The position numbers were made by a program, and so were the translations under genes. Shown here piece by piece: positions 23,730 to 32,482 of a stretch of 64,000 nt of DNA. The first letter of the stretch is position 1, and each line of letters begins with the position of its first letter. Below the pieces are notes generated by a model that saw only the letters and a program-made list of their open reading frames with translations, did not search any database and had not been told where the DNA came from. This DNA is from Asticcacaulis biprosthecium C19 (GTDB taxonomy: Bacteria; Pseudomonadota; Alphaproteobacteria; Caulobacterales; Caulobacteraceae): positions 285,166 through 349,165 of the forward strand of contig NZ_GL883080.1 of assembly GCF_000204015.1 (NCBI RefSeq), read 5' to 3'.

Positions 23730-24338
23730 CTACCTCGGCTCCACCCGCACCACATCAAGCCTGAGCATCTGGCCGGCGAGCGGCATTTCCGTCACGCCTT
23801 CGATCATCTGTTGCCGGTCGGGACGGCCTTGGGCGCCATTGTCGATCTGCCGGTCATTGCCGTCGATGACCTGGATCGTGACGGTCGCGCCCGCCGCAAC
23901 CTGGATACGCGCCTCGAAATCTTCCTGGTAAATGGTGTGCGATACCGACGGATAGTTGTTCAGCGTGTAGGTCTGCTGAGGCGATGACACATCGATACGC
24001 CACTGCGAATAATCCGGCGTGCGAGTCTGCCCGCCCTTATAGAAATAGGGATGCGCTGGATCGGGCGCCGCGCCGCCTTCCATCGTGGTAGGTTCAAACA
24101 GGCCGCGCACGCGCAACCTCACATCATAGGTGGTCCCGGCCTTGCCGCCGAACACGAACGACGTTTCGTGGTGGCGCGCATGAAGACAGGTATCGGGCTG
24201 GGCGGCGTTCTCGCCTATGCAGGCGTCATGCAAGAAGACGCCCTGAAATCCCTTGGCTGCAGCCAACGGATCGCTCGCTGGGGCCGTCGCGCAACCGCTC
24301 ATTAAAAATATAATTGCCAACAATCCTGTTGTCCGCAT
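23730..24338 (-). CDS. Lipoprotein of unknown function
   Basis: 202 aa from MRTTGLLAIIFLMSGCATAP, with lipobox LMSGC, so lipid-anchored in the envelope. The mature part is beta-rich: CLHARHHETSFVFGGKAGTTYDVRLRVRGL, then ATVTIQVIDGNDRQIDNGAQG. Four Cys besides the lipobox position or fewer may form disulfides (DACIGENAAQPDTCLH). It looks like a carbohydrate-binding-type sandwich, but no family is assigned. A decayed copy lies at 16805-17008. It is upstream (in map order) of the TonB-receptor terminator on the same strand, separated by an inverted-repeat element, so it is not obviously in the receptor operon. Confidence 0.75.
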   Translation of the reverse strand: MRTTGLLAIIFLMSGCATAPASDPLAAAKGFQGVFLHDACIGENAAQPDTCLHARHHETSFVFGGKAGTTYDVRLRVRGLFEPTTMEGGAAPDPAHPYFYKGGQTRTPDYSQWRIDVSSPQQTYTLNNYPSVSHTIYQEDFEARIQVAAGATVTIQVIDGNDRQIDNGAQGRPDRQQMIEGVTEMPLAGQMLRLDVVRVEPR

Positions 24339-24475
24339 CCCATTTCCCCTTGCTGTTGGCAGGTCTGCCATTCCTCAGACTATAGGACGCACCGTGATCC
24401 GCGTCACGCAGTTGTTTGGCGCCGGTTCATGCGGCATGGGGAGGGCGCCGAGTCGACAATGTCGGGTGCCTACGG

Positions 24476-24747
24476 TGGAATCGAACGGCGGAACACACGG
24501 ACAGAAGGGGAAAGAAACGGAATTCAGGATGATCTGAAACCCGCTGCGCGGCGGCATCAATTGTAAAGTGGGTCCACAGATTACACAGATTACACAGATT
24601 AAGTAAGAATGAGCTCGATATCTAATCTGTGTAATCTGTGTAATCTGTGGACCCACTTAGGAATAAGGCCGCTGCGCGGCGGGAGACAGGTTTTCCGGAA
24701 TTCCGTTTCTTTCCGTTTCTGTCCGTGTGTTCCGTCGTTTGATTCCA
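24476..24747. repeat. Composite nested inverted-repeat element B
   Basis: Outer arms 24476-24524 and 24699-24747 (49 bp, about four mismatches) use the same words as element A at 1-230. Nested inside is a perfect 36-bp inverted repeat (24566-24601 and 24623-24658) made of GTCCACAGATTACACAGATT-type tandem units, with a 21-base loop. The flanks between outer and inner arms both read GCTGCGCGGCGG. This nested structure suggests one repeat inserted into another or a modular mobile element without a transposase. Confidence 0.85.
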
Positions 24748-24784
24748 TTGTAGGCGCCGGGTCTCGTCACTCAGCGCCGTACGG

Positions 24785-24824
24785 ACAAAAAAGAACCCGC
24801 AGTTCCGGGTGAGGGAACTGCGGG
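24785..24824 (-). terminator. Rho-independent terminator of TonB-receptor gene
   Basis: On the minus strand: CCCGCAGTTCC, loop, GGAACTGCGGG, then TTCTTTTTTG. Ten-bp-plus GC-rich stem and T-run, about 80 bp after the receptor stop. Confidence 0.85.
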
Positions 24825-24900
24825 CCAAGGGGCCTCTGTCGCCCGAGCCTCCAAACGGGTAAATGCAGGCTCGGTAGGTTAGAATACAGCAGGCAGGGTC

Positions 24901-27606
24901 TTAGAACCGGTAGCGCACGCCGGCCGAGATACGCTTGCCGGTGGTGCGGTATTCCTTGGTACGGTCCGGGGTGACCGAGTAGATGAACTCGTTCGTATCC
25001 GTCAGGTTCAACCCGTCCAGATAGACCGTGAAGTTCTCGCTCACGTCATACGAAACACCGGCGTCCAACTGGCCATAGGCGTCGAAATATTCCGGCTCGC
25101 CGTTGCGGCCCGAAGCCACCGCCAGGAACTTGTCGCGCCAAGTATAGGCGAGGCGGGCCTGGACCGGACCCTTTTCATAGAAGCCGATCACGCTGTAGCT
25201 GTACTTCGACAGGCCCTCCAGGCCGTACGACACATTGGCCACCGCATTGGTGTAGTTGGCGTTCGACTCGGCATAGGTGAACGAGGTTTGCACGCCAAGG
25301 CCGTCGAACGGCGCCGGCAGATTGCCGAAGACCTGACGATAACCCAGTTCGAAGCCCTTTACCGTTGCGCCCTTGCCGTTGGTCGGCACGGTCACCTGGA
25401 AGGTTACCTGGTCGACCTTTTGCGGCGTCGTCGTCAAGGTGACGAAGCTGTCGATATTCTTGTAAAAGGCGGCGAACGACAGCAGCGACAGGCGGTCGAA
25501 GTACCACTCCACTCCGCCTTCGATCTGCGCGGCGCGGAAGGGCTGCAGGTCCGGATTGCCGCGGCGGATGGTCTCATTGCCGGGGTTGGTCTGGATGGTC
25601 TGGCGCGGCGACAGGTCGGACAGGGTCGGACGGGTGATGACCCTTGACGCGGCAAAGCGCAGGATCAGGTCATCCGTCACGCCCAGCTTGGCGTTCAGCG
25701 ACGGCAGGATGTCGGTGTACTTGCCTTCGAAGCTGACCGGGATGATCGGCGACAGGGTGATGATGTTCTGGCCCGCGCCGTTCGGCACCGCCGACAGTAC
25801 GGTGCGCGAGGCGCCGGACGAGGTATATTTGGTGTCCTCGACCCGGATACCAGCATTGACCGACAGCGGCATGCCGCCCAGGTCGGCGCGGATATCGCTC
25901 ATGATATAGCCCAGCATCACCTTTTCATCGACGACCGACGAACCGGCCGCATCGAACCGGCCCGGATCGAAAGCCTTGCCATCCTGAGTGGCAAAGGTGT
26001 CGACCTGCTTGATCACCGCCAGCGGATCATAGCCGACCCAGTCGCGGATGATGTTGCCGTCGTGGCTGGCGAAGAAGTTCATGTCGGTGTTGAAGAACAG
26101 CGACTGCGGCAACACACGGTCGGAACCGCAATAGGCGCATTGTTCGCCACCGGGGGTCGAGAAGGCGGTGATGGTCTTGACGCGCTTTTGCGACGCTATA
26201 CCGGCAAACAAAGTGACGTCGCCTTCGGGCGCCCACTTGGCGTCGAACTTGGCTTCGTCGATCTTGTCGTCGATGTCCGAACCGCCGCCCCAGATATAGT
26301 AGTGGGCGGTAATCCCGGCCGGGTTGGTCGACGCGTTCGAATAGTTCGGCGAGGTAAAGCCGTAATCATAGATCGGCGAACCGTTGCGGCGGTCGAACCA
26401 CAGATCCATGTTCTTGCGGCGGATGGTGGTGAAGTGGTTGTTTTCCTTGCCGCGACGCTCGGCCTTGGAGCTCGACAGGTCGAACGACAGGGTCAGGGTG
26501 TCGGTGGCGCGGAAATTGGCATTGACGCCCAAAAGCGTGGTGGTGACGTTGCGGGTGTCGTGCTGCAGAATCTGGTCGACGAAACCGCCCTGGTAGCGCT
26601 GATAGACCGCTTCCTTACCTTGCACGACCTGTTCGACCAGGGTGCCGCCGGAGAAGTCATAGGCCAGGCCGGTCTGGTCTTCGGTGATCTCGGCCTTGGC
26701 ATACAGGGCGTCGACACCGATCGTCAGGCGTTCGGTCGGCTTCCATTGCAGCGCACCGTTCAGGCCCGCCATCGACTTTTGCCGCACGAAGAAGAAGGGC
26801 GAAAGGTTGGACGGCATCGAAACGCCGGTGAAAGGGGCGACGTTCGGACCCAGGCGGGCGCCGGCAACGCCGCCGGCATTGTAGTAGCTGTCGGTCGACG
26901 AGCGCTTGACGTGGCCGGCGCCAATGGTGAATTCGTCGTCGCGGACCTCCTGGTCAGAGAAGGTGGCGGCGACCGCGATACCGAAGTTGCGGTCGGCATT
27001 GCGCCAGCTCACCACGCCGGCGGCTTCCGGGTTCCAGCTATCGGCCAGTTCCGCATAGGTGCTGCCGATCGAGGCGGCGGCGGAAAAGGCCTTGGGCTGA
27101 TCCAGCGGGCGCAGAGTGCGCACGTCGATGGTGGCGCCGATCGAAGCGCCGTTCACATTGGCCTGGGGCGACTTGTAGACGTCGGCGCCGGAAATGACTT
27201 CCGACGGGATGACGTCGAAGGAGAACTCACGGCCGTTATTGTCGGTGGCCAGGGTGCGGCCGTTGACGGTGACGGCGTTGAACTTGGGGCCGAAGCCGCG
27301 GACCGAGACGTAACGGCCTTCGCCGCGGTTACGTTCGATGGTGACGCCGGGGATGCGTTGCAGCGACTCGGCGACATTCTGGTCGGGCAACTTGCCCAGA
27401 TCTTCGGAGGCGATCGAATCGACGACACCGATCGACTGGCGCTTGATATCCAGCGATTGCTTGATGCCGCGGCGGATACCGCGAACCTCGACGACGGTGT
27501 CTTCAGCCGGGGCGCTGGCGGTGGTGTCCTGCGCGGCGGCCATCTGGGGCGCAAGCGTGGCGACGGTCATGGCTGTGGCGGCCAGTAGAAGCAGTTTCCG
27601 GGGCAT
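24901..27606 (-). CDS. TonB-dependent outer-membrane receptor
   Basis: 901 aa with signal peptide (residues 1-26, ending MAAAQ). TonB-box/plug region: VVEVRGIRRGIKQSLDIKRQS, SEDLGKLPDQNVAESLQRIPGVTIERNRGEGRYVSVRGFGP, typical of Caulobacter/Xanthomonas carbohydrate receptors. A 22-strand barrel follows and the protein ends in aromatic F (GVRYRF), the outer-membrane signature. It is separate from the dehydratase operon because a terminator lies at 28081-28113, and has direct repeats in its promoter region. Substrate inferred to be a fucose-containing oligosaccharide from context. Next to the terminator at 24785. Confidence 0.93.
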   Translation of the reverse strand: MPRKLLLLAATAMTVATLAPQMAAAQDTTASAPAEDTVVEVRGIRRGIKQSLDIKRQSIGVVDSIASEDLGKLPDQNVAESLQRIPGVTIERNRGEGRYVSVRGFGPKFNAVTVNGRTLATDNNGREFSFDVIPSEVISGADVYKSPQANVNGASIGATIDVRTLRPLDQPKAFSAAASIGSTYAELADSWNPEAAGVVSWRNADRNFGIAVAATFSDQEVRDDEFTIGAGHVKRSSTDSYYNAGGVAGARLGPNVAPFTGVSMPSNLSPFFFVRQKSMAGLNGALQWKPTERLTIGVDALYAKAEITEDQTGLAYDFSGGTLVEQVVQGKEAVYQRYQGGFVDQILQHDTRNVTTTLLGVNANFRATDTLTLSFDLSSSKAERRGKENNHFTTIRRKNMDLWFDRRNGSPIYDYGFTSPNYSNASTNPAGITAHYYIWGGGSDIDDKIDEAKFDAKWAPEGDVTLFAGIASQKRVKTITAFSTPGGEQCAYCGSDRVLPQSLFFNTDMNFFASHDGNIIRDWVGYDPLAVIKQVDTFATQDGKAFDPGRFDAAGSSVVDEKVMLGYIMSDIRADLGGMPLSVNAGIRVEDTKYTSSGASRTVLSAVPNGAGQNIITLSPIIPVSFEGKYTDILPSLNAKLGVTDDLILRFAASRVITRPTLSDLSPRQTIQTNPGNETIRRGNPDLQPFRAAQIEGGVEWYFDRLSLLSFAAFYKNIDSFVTLTTTPQKVDQVTFQVTVPTNGKGATVKGFELGYRQVFGNLPAPFDGLGVQTSFTYAESNANYTNAVANVSYGLEGLSKYSYSVIGFYEKGPVQARLAYTWRDKFLAVASGRNGEPEYFDAYGQLDAGVSYDVSENFTVYLDGLNLTDTNEFIYSVTPDRTKEYRTTGKRISAGVRYRF

Positions 27607-27669
27607 GAGTTTCCTTACTTATGTCGTACGCCCTATTTTGAGCGCTGATGACCCGTTTTTACGGCATGG

Positions 27670-27706
27670 TCATATGTGTGTCAAATTATCATCATATGTC
27701 TGACAA
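27670..27706 (-). promoter_or_regulatory. Direct repeats over a candidate promoter of TonB-receptor gene
   Basis: TCATATGTGTGTCAA (27670-27684) and TCATATGTCTGACAA (27692-27706) are 13/15 identical and 22 bp apart, two helical turns. On the minus strand the nearer copy contains TTGACA, with TAAAAA 17 bp downstream as a possible -10. About 65-100 bp from the ATG. Operator plus promoter is inferred. Confidence 0.45.
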
Positions 27707-28012
27707 TATACTGCTTCTTATCGCATCCTGTATGCCGGATCGCAGAGTCTGACCATGAAAGACGGTTCGATGAGCAGTGTAAGTCTGTAAGTCCCTGTAA
27801 CCGTTCTTATTCTTGTTCGGCCAGTTGTCCGGCTCTTGCCTTACCGGCGATTAAGCCTCTTGGATCACCTCATGTCAACGGACCTAAAAAGATTGACGGT
27901 GAGGGGTGGATGAACGCGTTCCGGTATCAGCAAGAGGTTTAGGTTATAAGGATATCAGGTGCCATCCGCTGTGATCGATTCAACACAATCGTGATCTGAA
28001 TATGCAAAAACA

Positions 28013-28027
28013 CATCATTCTATGATG
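28013..28027. promoter_or_regulatory. Perfect dyad upstream of TonB-receptor gene
   Basis: CATCATTCTATGATG, perfect 6-bp arms around 3 bases. The CATNAT/ATNATG halves match those of the candidate GntR operators (4413-4428), but the spacing is one base shorter. It lies about 400 bp upstream of the receptor start in a roughly 700-bp gene-free interval (27607-28305) whose other contents are the listed repeats and terminator. Confidence 0.35.
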
Positions 28028-28080
28028 AAAAATGATGTTATTCAATATAAATTGTCTGAGTTAATATAGCGCCGCGCACG

Positions 28081-28113
28081 AAAAAGCCGCAGAGTCATCT
28101 AAACTCTGCGGCT
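28081..28113 (-). terminator. Rho-independent terminator of dehydratase-MFS operon
   Basis: Minus strand: AGCCGCAGAGT stem pairing with ACTCTGCGGCT around a short loop, followed by TTTTT. Perfect 11-bp stem. Confidence 0.85.
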
Positions 28114-28152
28114 GAAATATTATACCAACAGCCCCAAACCTTGAGCTTGCTT

Positions 28153-28308
28153 TGCCCACCCGATTTATGGGGAGGGTGGCGCGAAGCGCCGGGCGGGGCC
28201 CTTGCTTAGAGTCATGATTCAAGGCTGATGGTATTAGTCCTCCTCTCCATTTATGGGGTTTGGCGGAGCCGATGGCCGGCGAAGCCGGCGGAGGGGTACT
28301 CTTTCTTA
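28153..28308. repeat. Two adjacent palindromic GC-rich repeats
   Basis: 28153-28207 (GCCCACCCGATTTATGGGG ... GCGGGGCCCTTGCTTA) is a relative of 2490-2575. 28238-28308 (TCCTCTCCATTTATGGGG ... GGCCGGCGAAGCCGGC ... GAGGGGTAC) resembles 15905-15966. Its last bases include the MFS stop codon, so the repeat abuts the coding end. Confidence 0.55.
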
Positions 28309-29547
28309 CTTCACCGACTTGATCGGCAACACAAAGAACGACCCGGCAAACACAAAGACAATGGCTGCGATGAACAACACGCGATAGTCGGTGTCATAGA
28401 TGTTCAACAACACGGCGGCCATGATCGGGCTGATGATTTGCGGAATATTGATGGCGGTGGTCAAGACCCCGAGGTCCTTGCCGGCATCACCCTGAACCGT
28501 CTTGGGCAAGACCTGGGTCATCAGGGCCATGTCGATGCTCATAAAGGCGCCATACCCGATGCCGATCAGCGCGGCATAGACATACATCCCCTCAATCGTC
28601 GGCAGGAACAACGGCACGGCCATGGCGGCGGCCATCACCAGGCTGGCAAAAAACACGAACGGCTTGCGCCGTCCCAGCCAGTCGCTGGCCAACCCGCCCA
28701 CCAGGGACGCTATGACAACAAACACGAAGTTGATCACGGCGATATTGCCGATAATCTTGTTGGCGTCGCCGGTCGACAGCTTGATGTAATCCTGCAGGAT
28801 ATAGAGCAGATAGGTCGCGATCCCCTGATAGCCGAGATAGATGGTGAACCGCCCGGCAAACGCCCAGGTGAAGTCGAGCGACTTGAACGGCCGCGCGAAC
28901 CCAGCGAGGAAACTGCCCAAATCGAATTTTTCAACGACCATACCTGTCGACGGCGCCTCACGGTTCACCACCACAAACACGACACAGCAGGCGGCAGTGG
29001 CGGCGGCAAACAGCCCGTACGCCATAACCATCTCACCGGCCAACTGCCCCGCCACCCAGGTGCCGGCGGCGATACCGGCCGTCATGCCGGCGCCGACAAA
29101 GCCGGAAGCCACCCCACGCGCCTGCTCAGGAAAGCGGTCCGCGACGACGGTGGTCAGGGCCGGCTGCATCGAATTGAGCGCGATGGCGGCCATTACCCAG
29201 ACAACTGTGATCGACACCAGCGAGGTCATGAACGATACACCGAACAACGCGGCCGCACCGACCAGGGCGCCGATGGCGATCCACGGTGACCGCCGGCCCC
29301 AGCGCGACCGCGTCCGGTCAGAAAGCGCGCCGGCGATCGGCGTGGCCAGGGTCGAGAAGATTGAGGTCACGGCGAAGACCAGGGCCAGATTGCTGGTCTT
29401 GTTATCCGGATCTATGGCGGCGATCTGGTTGGGCAAAAGTACGCCCAGGACCCCGCAATACAGCGCCAGCAGGACGAAATTATTGACCAGCAGCGAGATC
29501 AGCAAGGTCCAGCGCTGGCTACCTTTCACATGAGCGATGTCGGTCAT
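28306..29547 (-). CDS. MFS permease, likely fucose or deoxysugar transporter
   Basis: 413 aa, twelve predicted membrane segments. Conserved loop 2-3 motif is GALSDRTRSRWGRRSPWI (88-105) and the equivalent in the second half GGLASDWLGRRKPF, as in sugar-type MFS proteins of the GPH/YicJ-like or general MFS_1 group. Start is 12 bp after the lactonase stop, so it is the last gene of the dehydratase-AKR-lactonase operon. Transport of L-fucose or a related monosaccharide across the inner membrane is inferred from the operon, not from sequence. Confidence 0.85.
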   Translation of the reverse strand: MTDIAHVKGSQRWTLLISLLVNNFVLLALYCGVLGVLLPNQIAAIDPDNKTSNLALVFAVTSIFSTLATPIAGALSDRTRSRWGRRSPWIAIGALVGAAALFGVSFMTSLVSITVVWVMAAIALNSMQPALTTVVADRFPEQARGVASGFVGAGMTAGIAAGTWVAGQLAGEMVMAYGLFAAATAACCVVFVVVNREAPSTGMVVEKFDLGSFLAGFARPFKSLDFTWAFAGRFTIYLGYQGIATYLLYILQDYIKLSTGDANKIIGNIAVINFVFVVIASLVGGLASDWLGRRKPFVFFASLVMAAAMAVPLFLPTIEGMYVYAALIGIGYGAFMSIDMALMTQVLPKTVQGDAGKDLGVLTTAINIPQIISPIMAAVLLNIYDTDYRVLFIAAIVFVFAGSFFVLPIKSVK

Positions 29548-29559
29548 GGCATTCCTCTT

Positions 29560-30369
29560 TTATAATTTGTAGACGGCGCGGGCCGTGCCCGACCAGATCC
29601 GCTCTTGTTGCGCTTCGGTGAGTCCGGTCACAGCGGTTTCGACCGTTTGCCGCCACGGCTCGTAACCGCCGGCGAGGTCGACCACGGGCCAGTCGCCGCC
29701 GAACAGGCAGCGCTCCGGGCTGAAAACCTCGATAGCGTGCGCCAGATACGGCATCAATTGCTCCGGTCGCCACGATTTCCAATCCGCTTGGGTCGGCAAT
29801 CCCGAAAGCTTGCAAAACAGACCTGGAAATTCCGCGATCCGGCTCAGATCCGATGCCCAGCCGTCGTACTCGCCGCCGGCGATGTCGGGCTTGCCCAGGT
29901 GATCGAGAATCACCGTCGCCGCCGGCATCGCGTTGAACAGGACGTCGAGCGCGCGGAGAAGTTCTGGAATCTGCTGCGCCCGGATGCACATGTCGATTGT
30001 CAATCCGGTCCGCGCCGTGGCGATCATTCCGGCGGCATAGCCATCCAGCATGAAACCGTCGGGCTCGTTCTGGGTATTGCGGCGGATGCCTTTGACGAGG
30101 GGGCGCTGAACCAACTGCGCCAGATGCGGCGTAACCGCCACGCTCAGTTCCAACGGCGCGTAGGCAACAATTCCAGCTATCTCGAACTGTCCAGCCCAGT
30201 CAACTTCTTGCAGCGCCTGGTCTGGCGCACAATCCGACTGAACAAAAACAACACTTCCGGCATGTATGAAGTGTTCCGGCAAGTGGGCATGGGCGATATC
30301 CGGCACGTATTTCAGCCAGTCATAGCTCAGCCGCGCCGGGTCCCAAAAGTGCGCGTGGGCGTCGATCAT
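29560..30369 (-). CDS. Amidohydrolase-2 family lactonase, likely L-fuconolactonase
   Basis: 269 aa. N-terminal metal motif MIDAHAHFWDP (H5, H7), then WLKYVPDIAHAHLPEHF, a VILDHLGKPDIAGGEYDGW block (near residue 160) and CLFGGDWPV near the end, matching the amidohydrolase-2 (COG3618) fold of L-fucono-1,5-lactonases and L-rhamnono-lactonases. It would hydrolyse the lactone made by the sugar dehydrogenase to the aldonate. ATG overlaps the AKR stop (ATGA). An alternative substrate is L-rhamnono- or L-arabinono-lactone. Confidence 0.85.
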   Translation of the reverse strand: MIDAHAHFWDPARLSYDWLKYVPDIAHAHLPEHFIHAGSVVFVQSDCAPDQALQEVDWAGQFEIAGIVAYAPLELSVAVTPHLAQLVQRPLVKGIRRNTQNEPDGFMLDGYAAGMIATARTGLTIDMCIRAQQIPELLRALDVLFNAMPAATVILDHLGKPDIAGGEYDGWASDLSRIAEFPGLFCKLSGLPTQADWKSWRPEQLMPYLAHAIEVFSPERCLFGGDWPVVDLAGGYEPWRQTVETAVTGLTEAQQERIWSGTARAVYKL

Positions 30370-31316
30370 TGTCCCGCCTTGCCGCCGTTTCCGGGCAGGA
30401 CATCCCAGCCCTTATCCCTTACCGGCGCCAGTACGGTTTCGACATGCGCCAGCAATGCCGCATCGACGGACGCGCTCATGGCGGCGACGTTGTCACGCAT
30501 ATTGGCGGCGCTGGAAGACCCGATCACGGTCGACGCGATCCCGTGCTCCGCCGCCTGTCGCAACGCCCACTGCACTGCCAACCGCGAAATATCCGATCCG
30601 GCCTCGGTGCAGATCCGCGCAGCCTCCGCCGCCGCCCTATGCACCGTCTCATGACCTGGGTGCCAGTCCGGCGGACCCTTGCGCGTCAGCAAGCCCATCC
30701 CCAGGGGCGAAGCGTTGAACACGGCGATATCATGCGTCTTCAACCGTCGTGCCACTGGGCCAAGCCTCTGATCCTGCAGGGTAAAGGTGCAATAGGCCAT
30801 GACGGTGTCGATCTGCTGTTCGACGGCGATCTTTTCGAGCACCGCCAGGTCGTAGCCGGTAATCCCGACATAGCGGATCACGCCCTGCGCCTTCAGATCG
30901 CGTAAGGCGGGGAGTGCCTCTTCGACCAACTGTTTGAGGTCGCCATGCTCGATGTCATGGCATTGCAGGATATCGACATGGCCGGTTTTCAGCCGCCGTA
31001 GCGACTCGTCCAGGCTGCGCAGGGTGGCGTCACGCGAAAAGTCCCACGCCTTGTCGCCATAGCGGCCGACCTTGGTGGCCAAGGTATAGCGCGAGCGCTC
31101 GACACCCTGCAGGGCGTGGCCCAGGGCGGTTTCAGCCCTTGTCAGGCCGTAATAGGGCGCGACGTCGATCAGCGATACGCCGAGGTCCAGCGCTGTCTGC
31201 ACCGTGGCGTCGGCATGGGCCTGAGAGACGTGGGAATAGACGCTGCCCAAAGAGGCAGCGCCCAGGGCCAGCACGGATATCTCTGGTCCATCGTGCGGAA
31301 GGCGGGTGGTCAGCAT
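30366..31316 (-). CDS. Aldo/keto reductase, likely L-fucose (D-threo-aldose) 1-dehydrogenase
   Basis: 316 aa from ATG at 31316, two bases after the dehydratase stop; a longer frame to 31364 overlaps that gene and is not needed. AKR fold: catalytic tetrad D51, Y56 (DVAPYYG), K82 (ATKVGRYG), H120 (QCHDIEH). The sequence resembles D-threo-aldose 1-dehydrogenases, which oxidise L-fucose to the lactone. Start of L-fucose breakdown in the cytoplasm. Overlaps the lactonase start by four bases. Confidence 0.85.
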   Translation of the reverse strand: MLTTRLPHDGPEISVLALGAASLGSVYSHVSQAHADATVQTALDLGVSLIDVAPYYGLTRAETALGHALQGVERSRYTLATKVGRYGDKAWDFSRDATLRSLDESLRRLKTGHVDILQCHDIEHGDLKQLVEEALPALRDLKAQGVIRYVGITGYDLAVLEKIAVEQQIDTVMAYCTFTLQDQRLGPVARRLKTHDIAVFNASPLGMGLLTRKGPPDWHPGHETVHRAAAEAARICTEAGSDISRLAVQWALRQAAEHGIASTVIGSSSAANMRDNVAAMSASVDAALLAHVETVLAPVRDKGWDVLPGNGGKAGQ

Positions 31317-31317
31317 A

Positions 31318-32475
31318 TCAGGCTTCAGGAACCAGGCGCAGGCCTGCGCGGGTGGGGCGGACATGCGGGCCGCCAGGCACGGACCATTGACCGGACTGGC
31401 GTTCGCTCAGGATAAGGGCCTCGTCGACGTCGATCCCCAGGCCCGGCGCGTCACCCAGGACGATCCCGCCGTCAGCCAGGTGTTGGTCCAGGCTAAGACC
31501 GAAGGGCGGCTTGAAATCCTGGACCTCGACCGTCAGCAGGTTCGGCACGGATGCGGCAGCATGGGCGACCGGATTGCAGTTATAACCGACCGGTGACACC
31601 GGTAAATTATGGGCGTGGGCAGCATTGGCGACCCTCAGGAAGTGGGTAATCCCCCACACCATGCCGGCCTGGACGATATCGACGGCCTTGGTTTCGAACA
31701 GCGGCAGGTATTGGTCAAGTCCGGTCAGGTTCTCACCGGTCGCCACGGCGCATTTGGCGGCGCGCGAAATCAAGGCGTGGCCTTCGGCGTCCCAGCGCCG
31801 TACCGGCTCCTCGATCCAGGTCAGGTCGATATGGCGCTCGATCTCGGCGAGGTGGCGAATGGCCTGTTTGCGCGACCACGATTCGTTGACGTCGAACATC
31901 ATGGCTGGGCGAGGGGTGTTGCGTTCCAGGATATCGCGCACCGCCATCAACCGGCGAATATCGCGGTCCAGGTCCCGGCCGCCCTTGAGCTTGGCACCGG
32001 TAAAGCCGAGGTCCGCCCATTGGGTGTAGAGTGTCACCAGATCATCGTCGTTGAGGCCCTGGCACAGGCCGGAGGCATAGCCCGGCACAAAACGGTCGCA
32101 GGCACCAAGCGTCCGCCAAAGCGGTTCCTCGGCCATCTTGGCCTTGAGGTCCCACAAGGCCATATCGACCGCGCCGATGGTGCCGAAGGTAGCGCCGGCA
32201 TGACCGCTTTTGAAGACATGGGCCAGCATTCGGTCATACAGGGCCGTGACGGCGCGCGGATCTTCACCTTCGACGGCCGGAAAGATGCGATCAATGTCAC
32301 CATGCGCGCCCAGACCGACCCCGGTCAGACCCGAATCGGTGGTCAGCAGCAGAATCGGCACGTCCGTGATGCCGGACTTGACGATGCCATTGACGTCGCC
32401 GATGGGCCGGCCCCAGTTGTGAACCGTGGTAAGGCTGCGATAGCCAGTGATCTTCATACGCGGGCGCTTTGTCAC
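31318..32475 (-). CDS. Enolase-superfamily dehydratase, likely L-fuconate dehydratase
   Basis: 385 aa, mandelate racemase/muconate lactonizing fold. N-terminal cap domain, then KxK motif K162/K164 (GAKLKGGRD), metal ligands D195 (MFDVNES), E222 (WIEEP), E248 (TGENL). At the positions where sugar-acid dehydratases usually have Asp and His (VQPD and PHG blocks) it reads VQAG (268-271) and SPVGYN (294-299), so the usual His-Asp dyad appears to be missing. It would dehydrate the aldonate to 2-keto-3-deoxy acid. First gene of the operon with AKR, lactonase and MFS. ATG at 32457 (M7) is an alternative start. Confidence 0.8.
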   Translation of the reverse strand: MTKRPRMKITGYRSLTTVHNWGRPIGDVNGIVKSGITDVPILLLTTDSGLTGVGLGAHGDIDRIFPAVEGEDPRAVTALYDRMLAHVFKSGHAGATFGTIGAVDMALWDLKAKMAEEPLWRTLGACDRFVPGYASGLCQGLNDDDLVTLYTQWADLGFTGAKLKGGRDLDRDIRRLMAVRDILERNTPRPAMMFDVNESWSRKQAIRHLAEIERHIDLTWIEEPVRRWDAEGHALISRAAKCAVATGENLTGLDQYLPLFETKAVDIVQAGMVWGITHFLRVANAAHAHNLPVSPVGYNCNPVAHAAASVPNLLTVEVQDFKPPFGLSLDQHLADGGIVLGDAPGLGIDVDEALILSERQSGQWSVPGGPHVRPTRAGLRLVPEA

Positions 32476-32482
32476 TTAAATT

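Noticed and set aside
24566-24658. Repeated CACAGATTA units considered as a CRISPR array
   Set aside because: Units are contiguous without spacers, form an inverted repeat and have no cas genes near.
26062-27588. 508-codon frame opposite the TonB receptor
   Set aside because: Antisense of a clear receptor gene; high-GC antisense frames are common. No domain and no RBS.
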